This document shows positions 53,886 through 63,833 of a stretch of 64,000 nucleotides of DNA, piece after piece. The DNA comes from Bacteroidaceae bacterium (GTDB lineage: Bacteria > Bacteroidota > Bacteroidia > Bacteroidales > Bacteroidaceae). Where the stretch lies: assembly GCA_017617315.1 (NCBI GenBank), contig JAFZWM010000038.1, positions 1-64,000 of the forward strand, written 5' to 3'. The notes beneath the pieces are model-generated. The model searched no databases. It was not told the DNA's origin and saw nothing but the letters and a program-made list of their open reading frames with translations. The translations under genes and the position numbers were made by a program. Within the stretch, counting starts at the first letter, position 1, and each line of letters starts with the position of its first letter.

Positions 53886-56120
53886 ATGCGCATCCTTATT
53901 GAAGAACACCAGTACGACGTATCGAAAGTAAAAGATGTGCTGCAAGGCATCGATGCGCTGGAAAACGTAGAGGGCAAGGTGTCAATCCACTATGTGGGTT
54001 ACTATTACAATGCCTTTCTGCGCGACTGCGTGTTTATTCTGCCCAAAGTGCTTGTTGATGAGAACGAACTGGTGTTCGGTCGGCTCAATCCCGAAGATAT
54101 TATAAATATCAAGGATGCCAATCCTCTGACCCCGACGGAGCGCGACTTCATTTACAAGTTTGCCGTCTGGATTTACCGCGCCATCGTGGTCTACAAGAAC
54201 AGCAAACAAGCCGACTCCGACATCGTTTATCATGTCAAGATTGCCCAGGTGGGCAAGGGCTTGCGCCATCTTAGCAACACCTATCTCGACATTCTGCTGC
54301 AACTGCTGCAATTCAACCGCGAGAATCAGAACTTTTTCTTTTTCGTGGTCAAGAATATGCACGCCGGGCACAACAAAATAAACTGGACGCGCACCATCAG
54401 CCACTCGGCTGCTATCGTGCAGAACGGCAGTCCCGTATATCTTAATCTGATAAACAAACGCCGCCAGATAAACTTCGACGAGGAACTGCTCGTCATCTTC
54501 TTCTCTATACTCAACTACATTGGCGATGTGTACGGCTTTCCGAAGGACATAAACTGCAACTTCGAGCTGATAAAGGGCGCGCAGTTCGAGGCATATCTGA
54601 ACGGACTGGGCAAGACTCGTCTGCTTCGCATAAAATACAAATACTTCTCAGACAAGGCGTTGGAACTGTGGAATCTTTGCTACGCATTCTTCGACGAGAA
54701 GCGACAGATGCGCGTGAATACCGAGAAGAAGGAGTATCTGCTTGTGAAGAACTTCAACATCGTGTTCGAGGCAATAATCGACGAACTTATCGGCGACAAT
54801 CCGTTGCCCGACGGCATGGACAAGAAACAGGACGACGGCAAGATTGTTGACCATCTTTTTACCGCCAAAAGCCTTATCGAGAGCAGGAAAGAGCCTACAT
54901 ATTACATTGGCGACTCAAAGTATTACAAAATCGGTCATTCGCTCGGCAAGGAGTCTATATACAAGCAATATACATACGCGCGGAACGTGATTCAATGGAA
55001 TCTCAACATCTTCAACAATGGCGAAATGCCCGATTCGAAAGTCAAGCTTCGCGACGATGTAACCGAGGGTTACAACATAATACCAAACTTCTTCATCTCT
55101 GCCAAGTTAGATGAGGCTCTAAGTTACACAAACGATGGCATCGACAAAACCGACCGCCAAAACAACAAGCATAGCAAGATGCACTTCAAAAACCGCCTTT
55201 TTGACCGCGACACGCTCTTGCTGTTTCACTACGATGTAAATTTCTTGTTCGTGTTGTCGCTATATGCAAGAGATAACGCCTCACAAAAAGCCGAGTGGAA
55301 GCATACGATGCGCAACAGATTCCGCGAGGAGATACAGGAATGGCTTCAGAACGATTTCAAATTTTACGCCATCACGCCGCGCGAAAATACAGACGGCGAA
55401 CAGTTTATAAAGGACAACTTCCAGTCGCTTCTTGGCAAGATATATACGCCGTTCGAAACACAAGACGGACAGCAATACTATTCGCTTGCATTAGACAAAG
55501 ACTATCCCCAAGAAAATGCGTTTGTGCTCGATTTGATAGAGTCGGGATTCTATTGCAAAGAGTGCGAGTTGGGGCAGAATCCGCAAGATGTGTTGCCAAA
55601 GGTGGTGCAGAAAACTGTTGCCTCGGCGTCGCAACAACTGCTCACCATTCATCATGTTCAGCGTTATCTAAACCAGCATTTTCTTGTCGGCTGCTATCAT
55701 TCTCAAGAGCAGTATGATTGGATTATGGGCAAGAACGACAAGGGCACGAATCTCTACAATGTCCGTCTGAAAAAACGCGGAACAGAGGAAAGAGACGGCG
55801 CGTTGTCATCTGCCGATTTGGCAAAGATGGATGTAAAGTTCGTCATTCTTTACAAGTTGGGCGAGGAAGGCAAAAACGAATACAAAGTATTTCATGTTCA
55901 TCACCATGCCACTATGGATGCAGAGCGTATGCAACGCGCATGGTATCCAGATCCGCGCGGCAACTACTTCTGCTATGTGTTCGACGAAGAGGTGCAGTTG
56001 TCTACAAATATCGATGTGGCAACAATAATAGTCCACTCGCAAGAATCCGGTAACCATCTCGAAGGAATGCCGATATTCCTGTCGGGAGAAGAACTGATGA
56101 AGTTTAAGGTCGTAAAGTAG
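53886..56120 (+). CDS. LlaJI/McrC-like restriction nuclease subunit with extra C-terminal region
   Basis: A 744-residue protein starting directly after the McrB-like stop (no gap). Residues 1-310 resemble the McrC/LlaJI partner fold that docks on the AAA+ ring. A PD-(D/E)XK-type nuclease core follows: FEAIIDELIG (about 294), DGKIVDHLF (317-325), YIGDSKYYK (340-348, D343 and K345 as the DxK pair) and KQYTYARN. The last 270 residues (after about 480) are not recognised. They contain HHVQRYLNQHFLVGCYHSQEQYDWI and may be a second recognition or effector domain. The composition matches the host better than that of the methyltransferase. Confidence 0.72.
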   Translation: MRILIEEHQYDVSKVKDVLQGIDALENVEGKVSIHYVGYYYNAFLRDCVFILPKVLVDENELVFGRLNPEDIINIKDANPLTPTERDFIYKFAVWIYRAIVVYKNSKQADSDIVYHVKIAQVGKGLRHLSNTYLDILLQLLQFNRENQNFFFFVVKNMHAGHNKINWTRTISHSAAIVQNGSPVYLNLINKRRQINFDEELLVIFFSILNYIGDVYGFPKDINCNFELIKGAQFEAYLNGLGKTRLLRIKYKYFSDKALELWNLCYAFFDEKRQMRVNTEKKEYLLVKNFNIVFEAIIDELIGDNPLPDGMDKKQDDGKIVDHLFTAKSLIESRKEPTYYIGDSKYYKIGHSLGKESIYKQYTYARNVIQWNLNIFNNGEMPDSKVKLRDDVTEGYNIIPNFFISAKLDEALSYTNDGIDKTDRQNNKHSKMHFKNRLFDRDTLLLFHYDVNFLFVLSLYARDNASQKAEWKHTMRNRFREEIQEWLQNDFKFYAITPRENTDGEQFIKDNFQSLLGKIYTPFETQDGQQYYSLALDKDYPQENAFVLDLIESGFYCKECELGQNPQDVLPKVVQKTVASASQQLLTIHHVQRYLNQHFLVGCYHSQEQYDWIMGKNDKGTNLYNVRLKKRGTEERDGALSSADLAKMDVKFVILYKLGEEGKNEYKVFHVHHHATMDAERMQRAWYPDPRGNYFCYVFDEEVQLSTNIDVATIIVHSQESGNHLEGMPIFLSGEELMKFKVVK

Positions 56121-56158
56121 AATATTATCCCCCTTTCGGCATTTCGCGAATAAAAATA

Positions 56159-56235
56159 TCGCAAAATTTGCGACGTTTTATGGTTTTATTTGGCTGTTCA
56201 ATATAAAATTTGCAATTTTGTCGCAGAATTTGCGA
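56159..56235 (+). promoter_or_regulatory. Two palindromic operator candidates before the Fic gene
   Basis: TCGCAAAATTTGCGA (56159-56173, perfect palindrome) and TCGCAGAATTTGCGA (56221-56235, one mismatch), each followed by CGTT and TATG, so about 24 bp is directly repeated 62 bp apart. A third half-site TGTCGCAT lies at about 56253. They are probably bound by the winged helix of the Fic protein itself (inference). Confidence 0.6.
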
Positions 56236-56273
56236 CGTTATATGCTGTGTTATGTCGCATAAAGGAAAAAATT

Positions 56274-57563
56274 ATGTATATACACGAAAGAGACGATTGG
56301 ACAAACTTCCGTTGGGACACCTCGCAGGTTTCACTTCTTCTGGAAGTCGTATTCCGTAAACAAGGGCTGCTATATGGAAGATTAGGTTCGCTTGGTTTTG
56401 ACAGCAAACTCAGGGCGATGGCTGAGAACCTGACTTACGACGTTGTGTATTCTTCGGAGATAGAGGGTATCAAGTTGAATGTGGAACAGGTTCGATCTTC
56501 CATTGCCAGAAGACTGGGGATAGAGAACGTGAAATATACTGCCCCGTCGCACTATGTTGACTCTGTGGTGGGCATAATGCTTGATGCTGTACAGCATTAT
56601 GACCAACCTCTCAATAAAGAGAAACTTTGTGCTTGGCAGACCGCTTTCTTTCCAACAGGCTTTAGCGAAGGAAGCCGGATAGAGATAGGGCAGTACCGCA
56701 CCAACGAAGAGCATATTGTCAGTGGAATGTTCGGACGTGAGAAAATCCATTATATTGCGCCGTCTCCAGACCGTGTAGAAGAGGAGATGCAAAAGTTCCT
56801 CACCTGGTTTGATGGAGAAGAACCTGTGAATAGCGTAATTCGTTCCGCCATCGCTCATTTCTGGTTTGTGAGCATTCATCCCTTCGAGGATGGCAATGGC
56901 CGGTTGGCTCGCATTCTGTCCGATATGCTTCTGGCACGTGGAGAGAAGAGTGAGTTACGCTTCTACAATGTCTCATCACAGATTAACAAGGACAAGAACC
57001 ACTACTATGACATTCTGGAGCGAATGCAGCACGGTGATGGCGACATCACGGAGTGGCTGGTATGGTATATGCAGAAATTAGTGGATGCACTCGACGAGGC
57101 AGAAACTATTGTCACCACAATCTTGAACAAAAGTTTCTTCTGGCAGAATGCATCATCTGTACCAATGACAGAGCGACAGACACAGATGCTCAATCTCTTC
57201 CTTGATGGCTATGAGGCAAAGATAACATCCAAGACATGGGCTTCGCTGGCAAAATGTTCCAAAGATACTGCCATACGCGACATACAGGATCTTGTCGATA
57301 AGAACATCTTGATAGAGGACATCCCTGGAGCAAAGCGTCCAAGTTATTCTATCGTGTATGACGCAGAGGATCTTTCGCAGTTCTTCACCGAGGTAAGCAT
57401 TTCAGAAGAGAACGGCATTCCGTATCTCAAGGCAATGTACAAGGGCCGAAAGCCTGTAAACGAAAGAATATTGAAGCTTGATGCTGAACGTTACCTGAAA
57501 GGAGATCTGCCTCTCTCCAATTTGCTCAACAAGTACTGCTCATATATAGCTCAGAAAAATTGA
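56274..57563 (+). CDS. Fic-family protein (DUF4172 type) with winged helix
   Basis: A 429-residue Fic protein, a family that usually transfers AMP to protein hydroxyls. An N-terminal DUF4172-like region (DDWTNFRWD) is followed by the inhibitory helix motif SSEIEG (S60, E64, G65). The catalytic loop HPFEDGNGRLAR (202-213) is complete. Residues about 315-375 look like a winged helix (MTERQTQMLNLF; SLAKCSKDTAIRDIQDLVDKNIL). Being intact and self-inhibited, it is probably a regulated enzyme. It lies behind the restriction genes with its own palindromic upstream sites, and a broken copy of the nuclease 3' end follows it. Confidence 0.9.
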   Translation: MYIHERDDWTNFRWDTSQVSLLLEVVFRKQGLLYGRLGSLGFDSKLRAMAENLTYDVVYSSEIEGIKLNVEQVRSSIARRLGIENVKYTAPSHYVDSVVGIMLDAVQHYDQPLNKEKLCAWQTAFFPTGFSEGSRIEIGQYRTNEEHIVSGMFGREKIHYIAPSPDRVEEEMQKFLTWFDGEEPVNSVIRSAIAHFWFVSIHPFEDGNGRLARILSDMLLARGEKSELRFYNVSSQINKDKNHYYDILERMQHGDGDITEWLVWYMQKLVDALDEAETIVTTILNKSFFWQNASSVPMTERQTQMLNLFLDGYEAKITSKTWASLAKCSKDTAIRDIQDLVDKNILIEDIPGAKRPSYSIVYDAEDLSQFFTEVSISEENGIPYLKAMYKGRKPVNERILKLDAERYLKGDLPLSNLLNKYCSYIAQKN

Positions 57564-57575
57564 GTGTAACTTGTT

Positions 57576-57680
57576 GCTGTCCGATTCAGCAAAGATGTAT
57601 GTGAGGTTCGTCATTCCATCCCGAAGGAAGGCCGATATTCCTGTCGGGAGAAGAACTGATGAAGTTTAAGAGGTTGTAAT
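57576..57680 (+). pseudogene. Decayed second copy of the nuclease gene 3' end
   Basis: Two pieces match the end of the nuclease gene at 53886. The first (57576-57616, ...CAAAGATGTATGTG then TTCGTCATT) matches 55810-55847. The second (57621-57670, CCGAAGGA then CGATATTCCTGTCGGGAGAA and GAACTGATGAAGTTTAAG) matches 56059-56108 almost base for base. About 210 bp between them is deleted and the frame is lost. It shows that a related nuclease gene once lay after the Fic gene, or that the Fic gene arrived by an event that duplicated this end. Confidence 0.75.
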
Positions 57681-57721
57681 CCCCCCAAAAAAGGCTGAAC
57701 TCCAAAACTGGAATTCAGCCT
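57681..57721 (-). terminator. Terminator of the V/A-ATPase operon
   Basis: AGGCTGAACTCCA and TGGAATTCAGCCT form a 13-bp stem with one mismatch; on the minus strand it is followed by TTTTTT and a G-run. Confidence 0.75.
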
Positions 57722-57750
57722 AATCTTATTTTTCTTTGTGAATGATTTAC

Positions 57751-58179
<429 letters not shown>

Positions 58180-58210
58180 CTATTTTAAATTTTTATAAAT
58201 CAAATTGTTA

Positions 58211-60112
58211 TTATTTTACCTCGAAAGGTTTGTAGCCTGTTCCCTTGCCCTCGTAGCCGGCATTCTTGAAATACTCTACGAAGTTAAGACGCAACGGGTG
58301 AACAAAGGCTGAAATTGCTGACATTAGCAAGTTGAAAATATGTCCGATAACGTATATTATAACGGCAAAGACAATCGTCCAACTCATTTCGTCGCCTCTA
58401 ACCATGTCGCCAATCATATTGAACGCACCGCCAAGCATACCGCCGGCAAGACAGAGGGCATAGATACGGATGTACGAGAGGATGTCGCCCATCAGTCCAG
58501 AAGCCATGTTGTACGTGTCGTACAGTCCGGCAAGCGGATTGATGATGATACCTTTTATCGGACTGCTTGTCATTCTGCCCACATCGTTAAGCAGGTAGAT
58601 GGCAACGGCAGCCACGGCTCCGATTCCGATTAGAGCCATCTTCATCTGCTCCTGCGACAGAGTGCCAGCGAGTGTAAGCACACCTGTTATCACGCCGCCT
58701 ACAAGCAGAAGAACCCATCCCCAAGTGCAAATCTGCGACTTGAAGCCTTCTTTCTGAGTGTAGAGCATAGCTTTGATAATCATGGCAAGGCAGATGTGGA
58801 ATACACCGATGCAGATTGCACCTGCCATCTGGATTGAGTATTCCGTGCCCGGAACATTGCCCTGAAGCCATGCCAGAACGCCACCAAGAGCGGTGGTTGC
58901 AGGAATCCAGCCAGCCTCTACGATGTTAATGCCGAAGAATGTGCCAAGGAAGAAACCTATAATCGTTGTGGCAACGCCAAGAACGAATACCATTGTTTCG
59001 CAGCCGGCAAGCATCTCGCCAAGAATAGGCACTTTCTTTGTCTTTCCTGCCATTCCGAGCAAGCCGTACAAGGCAATGATAATGCCATAGCCGGCATCGC
59101 CCATACAGATGGCAAAGAACAGAGTAAAGAACGGAGCGATTATCGGGGTAGGATCCCATTCGTTGTAACTTGGGAAACCGTACATCTTAGTCAGTCCCTC
59201 AAACAGACTTGCGAACTTGTTGTTCTTAAACTTAATAGGCACGTCATCGTCGGCCTGTGGCTCGCGGATGTCGTAGTAAGTGTCGGCTTTCTTCAGGAAG
59301 GACTCCACTTCGGCCTCCAGATTCACTGGGAACCAGCCTTCAACAACCATCACCTTGCCGTTGGCTGCCAATGCTGTGTCAATCTGCGCCTTCTCAAACT
59401 CAATCTTGTTTATGAGTGAGTTTTCGTATGCCACGATGTGTGGCAGCGCGTCGGCATTTTCCAGCAACTGTGCTTTGAGAGCCTCGGTCTCTTTCAAGGT
59501 CTGGGAGAGTTTCTCCTCGGCCTCGCTCAGAGAGATGTTCGGCAACTGGATGTCCTCCAAATCAACCTCGTCGGCATCGTCGTTCTGTGTAAAGCTTACG
59601 AAGTAGACAAAGCTCTTGTCTTGCTTTACTGCGCTTGAAGTGTAAGCCTCGTACTGCTTCTTGAACACAGAATTTGGAGCAGCGTGGAAGTGTATGCGGA
59701 TGTTGTTTGCCTCGAGCTTTTCAATCTGCTCGCGGCTGAACTGTCCCCAAGGGCGCAGCGCGTCGACATCGTGCTCATATCTCTGGGCATCCTGGCTTGC
59801 TGCGCTTATCTGGTTCTTAACCTGCTCGTAGGCGGCAATGGCTTCGGGTGCAGCATCGGCATTTCCTGCGCTTACGCTATCAATGTCAATGCCTTTCAGC
59901 TCGGCCATTTCCTTCTTTATGGCAGCAACGTGTCTAAGCTCATCCTCGAGCTTGTTCACCTCGCTGTATAGGGCAGCGTTGCGCTCGTCTCCGGCCGACT
60001 GGTCGTCGGCGTTCTGCAAGTGTACCACTCCCAGTTTCTGGAGCTCTTCGAGGAACTCTTCATATTCCTTATGGTAGACAAGGAATGTGAGTTTTTTCAT
60101 TTTCTGTATCAT
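58211..60112 (-). CDS. V/A-type ATPase subunit I (a subunit)
   Basis: A 633-residue stator subunit. The cytoplasmic half (residues 1-330) is coiled-coil rich (TFLVYHKEYEEFLEELQKLGVVHLQNAD). The membrane half has about eight helices, including FFTLFFAICMGDAGYG and DILSYIRIYALCLAGGMLG with the conserved Arg that faces the ring, and ends near LRLNFVEYFKNAGYEGKGTGYKPF. The start overlaps the atpD stop (ATGA), showing coupling. Confidence 0.93.
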   Translation of the reverse strand: MIQKMKKLTFLVYHKEYEEFLEELQKLGVVHLQNADDQSAGDERNAALYSEVNKLEDELRHVAAIKKEMAELKGIDIDSVSAGNADAAPEAIAAYEQVKNQISAASQDAQRYEHDVDALRPWGQFSREQIEKLEANNIRIHFHAAPNSVFKKQYEAYTSSAVKQDKSFVYFVSFTQNDDADEVDLEDIQLPNISLSEAEEKLSQTLKETEALKAQLLENADALPHIVAYENSLINKIEFEKAQIDTALAANGKVMVVEGWFPVNLEAEVESFLKKADTYYDIREPQADDDVPIKFKNNKFASLFEGLTKMYGFPSYNEWDPTPIIAPFFTLFFAICMGDAGYGIIIALYGLLGMAGKTKKVPILGEMLAGCETMVFVLGVATTIIGFFLGTFFGINIVEAGWIPATTALGGVLAWLQGNVPGTEYSIQMAGAICIGVFHICLAMIIKAMLYTQKEGFKSQICTWGWVLLLVGGVITGVLTLAGTLSQEQMKMALIGIGAVAAVAIYLLNDVGRMTSSPIKGIIINPLAGLYDTYNMASGLMGDILSYIRIYALCLAGGMLGGAFNMIGDMVRGDEMSWTIVFAVIIYVIGHIFNLLMSAISAFVHPLRLNFVEYFKNAGYEGKGTGYKPFEVK

Positions 60113-60723
60113 AATTCCTCTTCCTCCTTTCTCGCTCTTTTTTCCTGGAGCGACTTCAGAATCTTCTGTGATGACTTCGACAGATTCTCCTCGTCCTCCA
60201 TAAATCGCTTAATCTTGCGCACAGCTTCCTGATAACCAGGAATCTGCACCTTCTCAAAAAGGTTCACCTTTTGGGTGGTCTTTTTTCGGGCATGGTCGAG
60301 CAGACCAAGCTTAGCCATGACGAATTCACGTTCTACGGCTGTCTTGGCAAGCCCCTGCAACAGTCTGATGCCGTCGAAGTACCATTTTGGTGAACTGAAA
60401 AGGCCAAAAGGTTTGACCTCAAGCTGGATGTTTTTGAGCACAGGCACGCGAACGCCTGCAATCTTCTTTACTTCGAGCTCTACATCCTTGAGTGCTACGA
60501 GATTGGCATCGAATTCGCCCCAAAGGGCATACATCGACTCGTAGCCACCTATCTGGCTCTTCAGTTTCTCCTCAAGTGCCACGGCATCCTCCTTGCAGCG
60601 CTTAACCTCGAGGCGCAGCGCCGTCTCCTTGCTCTTGATGATAGGCAGGGTGCGCTGTCGCATCTTCAGGTTCTTCTCAATCTGCTGAAGCGATGTCTTG
60701 TTGTATTGAAACTTAATTGCCAT
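60109..60723 (-). CDS. atpD: V/A-type ATPase subunit D (central stalk)
   Basis: A 204-residue rotor-shaft subunit, nearly all helical coiled coil (KTSLQQIEKNLKMRQRTLPIIKSKETALRLEVKRCKEDA at the N-terminus; KKTTQKVNLFEKVQIPGYQEAVRKIKRFMEDEE at the C-terminus). It lies between atpB and atpI as usual in Bacteroidetes. Confidence 0.9.
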   Translation of the reverse strand: MAIKFQYNKTSLQQIEKNLKMRQRTLPIIKSKETALRLEVKRCKEDAVALEEKLKSQIGGYESMYALWGEFDANLVALKDVELEVKKIAGVRVPVLKNIQLEVKPFGLFSSPKWYFDGIRLLQGLAKTAVEREFVMAKLGLLDHARKKTTQKVNLFEKVQIPGYQEAVRKIKRFMEDEENLSKSSQKILKSLQEKRARKEEEEL

Positions 60724-60735
60724 AAGCTATAAAAA

Positions 60736-62058
60736 TCACTTCCAGTAAATGTCTGTAAACTCTTTCTTGATGTTCACCTCTTCAATCTTGAAGTATTTCT
60801 TGAACAATGTCCATGTAACGTCGAGCATCTCGGTTGTGTCGAGGTTCACGTCGATGGCAAGCAGCTTGTTTGCATAGTCCTTTGCAAAGTTCAGACAGCG
60901 GTTGTCGTAGTCCGTAAGGTCGAAACCGTTCTCGAGCTTGGTCTTTGCGTTGGCAGCATCTGAATACAGACGGATGGCCGCGTTCATTACCTGAGAATGG
61001 TCTTTTCGTGTCTTCTTTCCGGCAACGAGCTGCTTCAGACGAGAAAGTGAGCGGAATGGGTCGATGATGACCTTACCGATATCTGAGTCGCGGCGCAGGA
61101 AGAGCTGACCTTCGGTGATATAACCTGTATTATCAGGAACGGCATGAGTGATATCGCCGCCGTTAAGCGTTGTTACGGCAATGATGGTGATAGAACCGCC
61201 GCCCACGCTCTCTGGGAACTGTACGGCCTTCTCGTATATCTTTGCAAGGTCAGAGTAGAGTGAACCCGGCATAGAGTCCTTAGAAGGAATCTGGTCCATA
61301 CGGTTTGACACGATAGACAAAGACTCTGAGTACGATGTCATATCGGTAAGCAGAACGAGCACTTTCTCGTGCTTCTCTACTGCGAAGTACTCGGCAGCCG
61401 TAAGAGCCATGTCCGGGATAAGCAGACGCTCAACGGCAGGGTCTTCGGTCGTATTCATGAACGCGATGATACGGTCTTGCGCACCAGCATTTGAGAATGT
61501 GTTGCGGAAGAAGTAGTAGTCATCGTTAGTCATACCCATACCGCCAAGGATAATCTTGTCGGCCTTTGCACGAAGTGCCACCATGGCCATAACCTCGTTG
61601 AAAGGCTGGTCAGGGTCGGCAAAGAACGGAATCTTCTGTCCTGACACAAGTGTATTGTTAAGGTCGATACCTGCAATACCTGTTGCGATAAGCTCTGATG
61701 GCTGACGGCGTCTTACCGGGTTAACCGAAGGACCGCCAATCTCAACCTCCTTGCCCTCAATCTCCGGACCGCCGTCGATAGGGTTGCCGTAGGCATTGAA
61801 GAAGCGTCCTGCCAACTGATCGCTCACCTTAAGCGATGGAGCCTTGCCAAGGAACATAACCTCGGAGTTGGTAGAGATACCGCCAGTACCCTCGAATACC
61901 TGAAGTGTAACGTCGTCGCCGGCAATCTTTACAACCTGTGCAAGCTTGCCGTTAATGGTAGCCAACTCATCGTAGCCCACTCCCTTAGCCTTAAGCGAGC
62001 AGGTTGCCTTTGTAATCTGGCTTACCTTTGTATATACTTTCTGAAACGCTGTTGCCAT
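60736..62058 (-). CDS. atpB: V/A-type ATPase subunit B
   Basis: The non-catalytic nucleotide-binding subunit of the V1 head (440 aa). It lacks a Walker A but has the B-type sequences SELIATGIAGIDLNNTLVSGQKIPFFADPDQP, FEGTGGIS, DMTSYSESLSIVSNRMDQIPSKDSMPGSLYSDLAKIYE and the SRLKQLV region. I used the ATG before ATAFQKVYTKVSQITKA, which leaves one base between atpA and atpB. Confidence 0.94.
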   Translation of the reverse strand: MATAFQKVYTKVSQITKATCSLKAKGVGYDELATINGKLAQVVKIAGDDVTLQVFEGTGGISTNSEVMFLGKAPSLKVSDQLAGRFFNAYGNPIDGGPEIEGKEVEIGGPSVNPVRRRQPSELIATGIAGIDLNNTLVSGQKIPFFADPDQPFNEVMAMVALRAKADKIILGGMGMTNDDYYFFRNTFSNAGAQDRIIAFMNTTEDPAVERLLIPDMALTAAEYFAVEKHEKVLVLLTDMTSYSESLSIVSNRMDQIPSKDSMPGSLYSDLAKIYEKAVQFPESVGGGSITIIAVTTLNGGDITHAVPDNTGYITEGQLFLRRDSDIGKVIIDPFRSLSRLKQLVAGKKTRKDHSQVMNAAIRLYSDAANAKTKLENGFDLTDYDNRCLNFAKDYANKLLAIDVNLDTTEMLDVTWTLFKKYFKIEEVNIKKEFTDIYWK

Positions 62059-62059
62059 A

Positions 62060-63811
62060 TTATTTCTTGTTGCTTGCAAGCATGTCCTTTATCTGTTTTA
62101 CAAAGTCGTAGTATTGCTCAGACTTGAATACAGAGTAGTTCATCTGCTTGCAAAGGTTAATCATCTTCTTGAAGAAGTCTACTACCTCAAGGAAGTCGTT
62201 AAACTCAAATTCGGTGTTGCAGATTTCCGTAACAAGGTTCAGAATCTCCTCCTGACGCTCAAGGCTTGTCACCGCATCGACATCGTCGAACGCATCCTGC
62301 TGAAGGATTACGAAGTCGATAATCTCCGATTTCCAGAATACAACGTGGTAGTCAACAGGAACGCCGTCGTCGCCAAGGATGTTAATCTGTTCGGCAATCT
62401 CCTTGCCTCGCTGCATTCTTGTCTTCAGGTCGAGCACCTTTGGAATCCACTTGTCGTTGATTTTCTTAGAGATATATTCTGCAAACTCTGGATATTCAAG
62501 ATACTTAGAATATGAGTCGATAGGGTTCACGGCAGGGTAGCGTTTCTTGTCGGCGCGGTCCTGCTCAAGTCCGTAGAAGCATCGTGCAACCTTCTTTGTG
62601 TTCTCGGTTACAGGCTCTTTCAGGTTACCACCGGCAGGAGATACTGTTCCGATGAAGGTGATTGAGCCAACCTCGCCGTTGTTCAGGTAAACATATCCTG
62701 CACGGCCGTAGAAGTTAGAGATGAGGGCACCCAAGTCCATTGGGAACGCATCAGGTCCAGGCAACTCCTCCATACGGTTTGACATCTCTCGCAGAGCCTG
62801 TGCCCAACGTGATGTTGAGTCGGCCATCAAAAGCACGCGCAAGCCCATTGAACGGTAGAACTCAGCCATTGTCATGGCTGTGTATACAGATGCCTCGCGG
62901 GCTGCAACCGGCATGTTTGATGTGTTGGCGATGATGATGGTACGCTCCATCAGCTTGCGGCCTGTGTGAGGGTCTACCAGTTCAGGGAACTCGGTAAAGA
63001 TTTCTACAACCTCGTTGGCACGCTCACCGCAGGCTGCGATGATTACGATATCGGCCTCGGCCTGCTTTGAGATTGCGTGCTGAAGCACGGTCTTACCAGT
63101 ACCGAACGGACCAGGGATGAATCCCGTACCGCCTTCTACGATAGGGTTGAAGGTATCGATTGTGCGCACGCCTGTTTCAAGAAGCTTGAATGGACGTGGC
63201 TTCTCCTTATAGTTTGTCATGGCAAACTTTACAGGCCAGTGCTGAACCATGTTAACCTCAATGTCGGTGCCGTCTTCCTTGGTAAGTACGGCTATGGTGT
63301 CGTATGCCTTGTATTTGCCGGTTGGCTTTATCTCTTTAACCTTGGCCTTGCCTTCCATCTGGAAAGGAGCCATTATTTTCAGCTTCTGTGAGTTCTCAAT
63401 TACTTCGGCAAGCCATGCTGAAGCCTCTACTTCGTCGCCCACCTTTACTATCGGAGTGAAATCCCATTCCTTGTCGCGGTCGAGCGGCTCGGTGCGCTGT
63501 CCTCGTTTCAGGAATACTCCTTCCATCTTGTCGAGGTCGTTCTGCAAACCGTCGTAGTTCTTTGACAACATACCCGGACCTAACTCAATCTCAAGCATGT
63601 TTCCTGTAAAATCGGCTGGAGCACCAACCTTCAGTCCTCGTGTTGACTCAAACACTTGGACGTAGGCATCAGTACCAACCACCTTGATGACCTCAGACAT
63701 CAATCTGTCGCCGCCTGTCTCGATGAAGCAAATTTCACCTTGACGAACAGGACCGTCAACGCTGATGGTTACCATATTGGCAATAACGCCAGAAACAGTT
63801 CCTTTTGTCAT
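62060..63811 (-). CDS. atpA: V/A-type ATPase catalytic subunit A
   Basis: The catalytic subunit (583 aa). Walker A GPFGTGKTV, preceded by GGTGFIP; ACGERANEVVEIFTEFPEL; LLMADSTSRWAQALREMSNRMEELPGPDAFPMDLGALISNFYGRAG; and the A-specific insert GPVRQG...RTEPLDRDKEWDFTP before the core. All are typical of archaeal/bacterial V-type A subunits. It is downstream of the DUF2764 gene. Confidence 0.96.
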   Translation of the reverse strand: MTKGTVSGVIANMVTISVDGPVRQGEICFIETGGDRLMSEVIKVVGTDAYVQVFESTRGLKVGAPADFTGNMLEIELGPGMLSKNYDGLQNDLDKMEGVFLKRGQRTEPLDRDKEWDFTPIVKVGDEVEASAWLAEVIENSQKLKIMAPFQMEGKAKVKEIKPTGKYKAYDTIAVLTKEDGTDIEVNMVQHWPVKFAMTNYKEKPRPFKLLETGVRTIDTFNPIVEGGTGFIPGPFGTGKTVLQHAISKQAEADIVIIAACGERANEVVEIFTEFPELVDPHTGRKLMERTIIIANTSNMPVAAREASVYTAMTMAEFYRSMGLRVLLMADSTSRWAQALREMSNRMEELPGPDAFPMDLGALISNFYGRAGYVYLNNGEVGSITFIGTVSPAGGNLKEPVTENTKKVARCFYGLEQDRADKKRYPAVNPIDSYSKYLEYPEFAEYISKKINDKWIPKVLDLKTRMQRGKEIAEQINILGDDGVPVDYHVVFWKSEIIDFVILQQDAFDDVDAVTSLERQEEILNLVTEICNTEFEFNDFLEVVDFFKKMINLCKQMNYSVFKSEQYYDFVKQIKDMLASNKK

Positions 63812-63833
63812 ACCTTATATAATTCTTTGTTTT

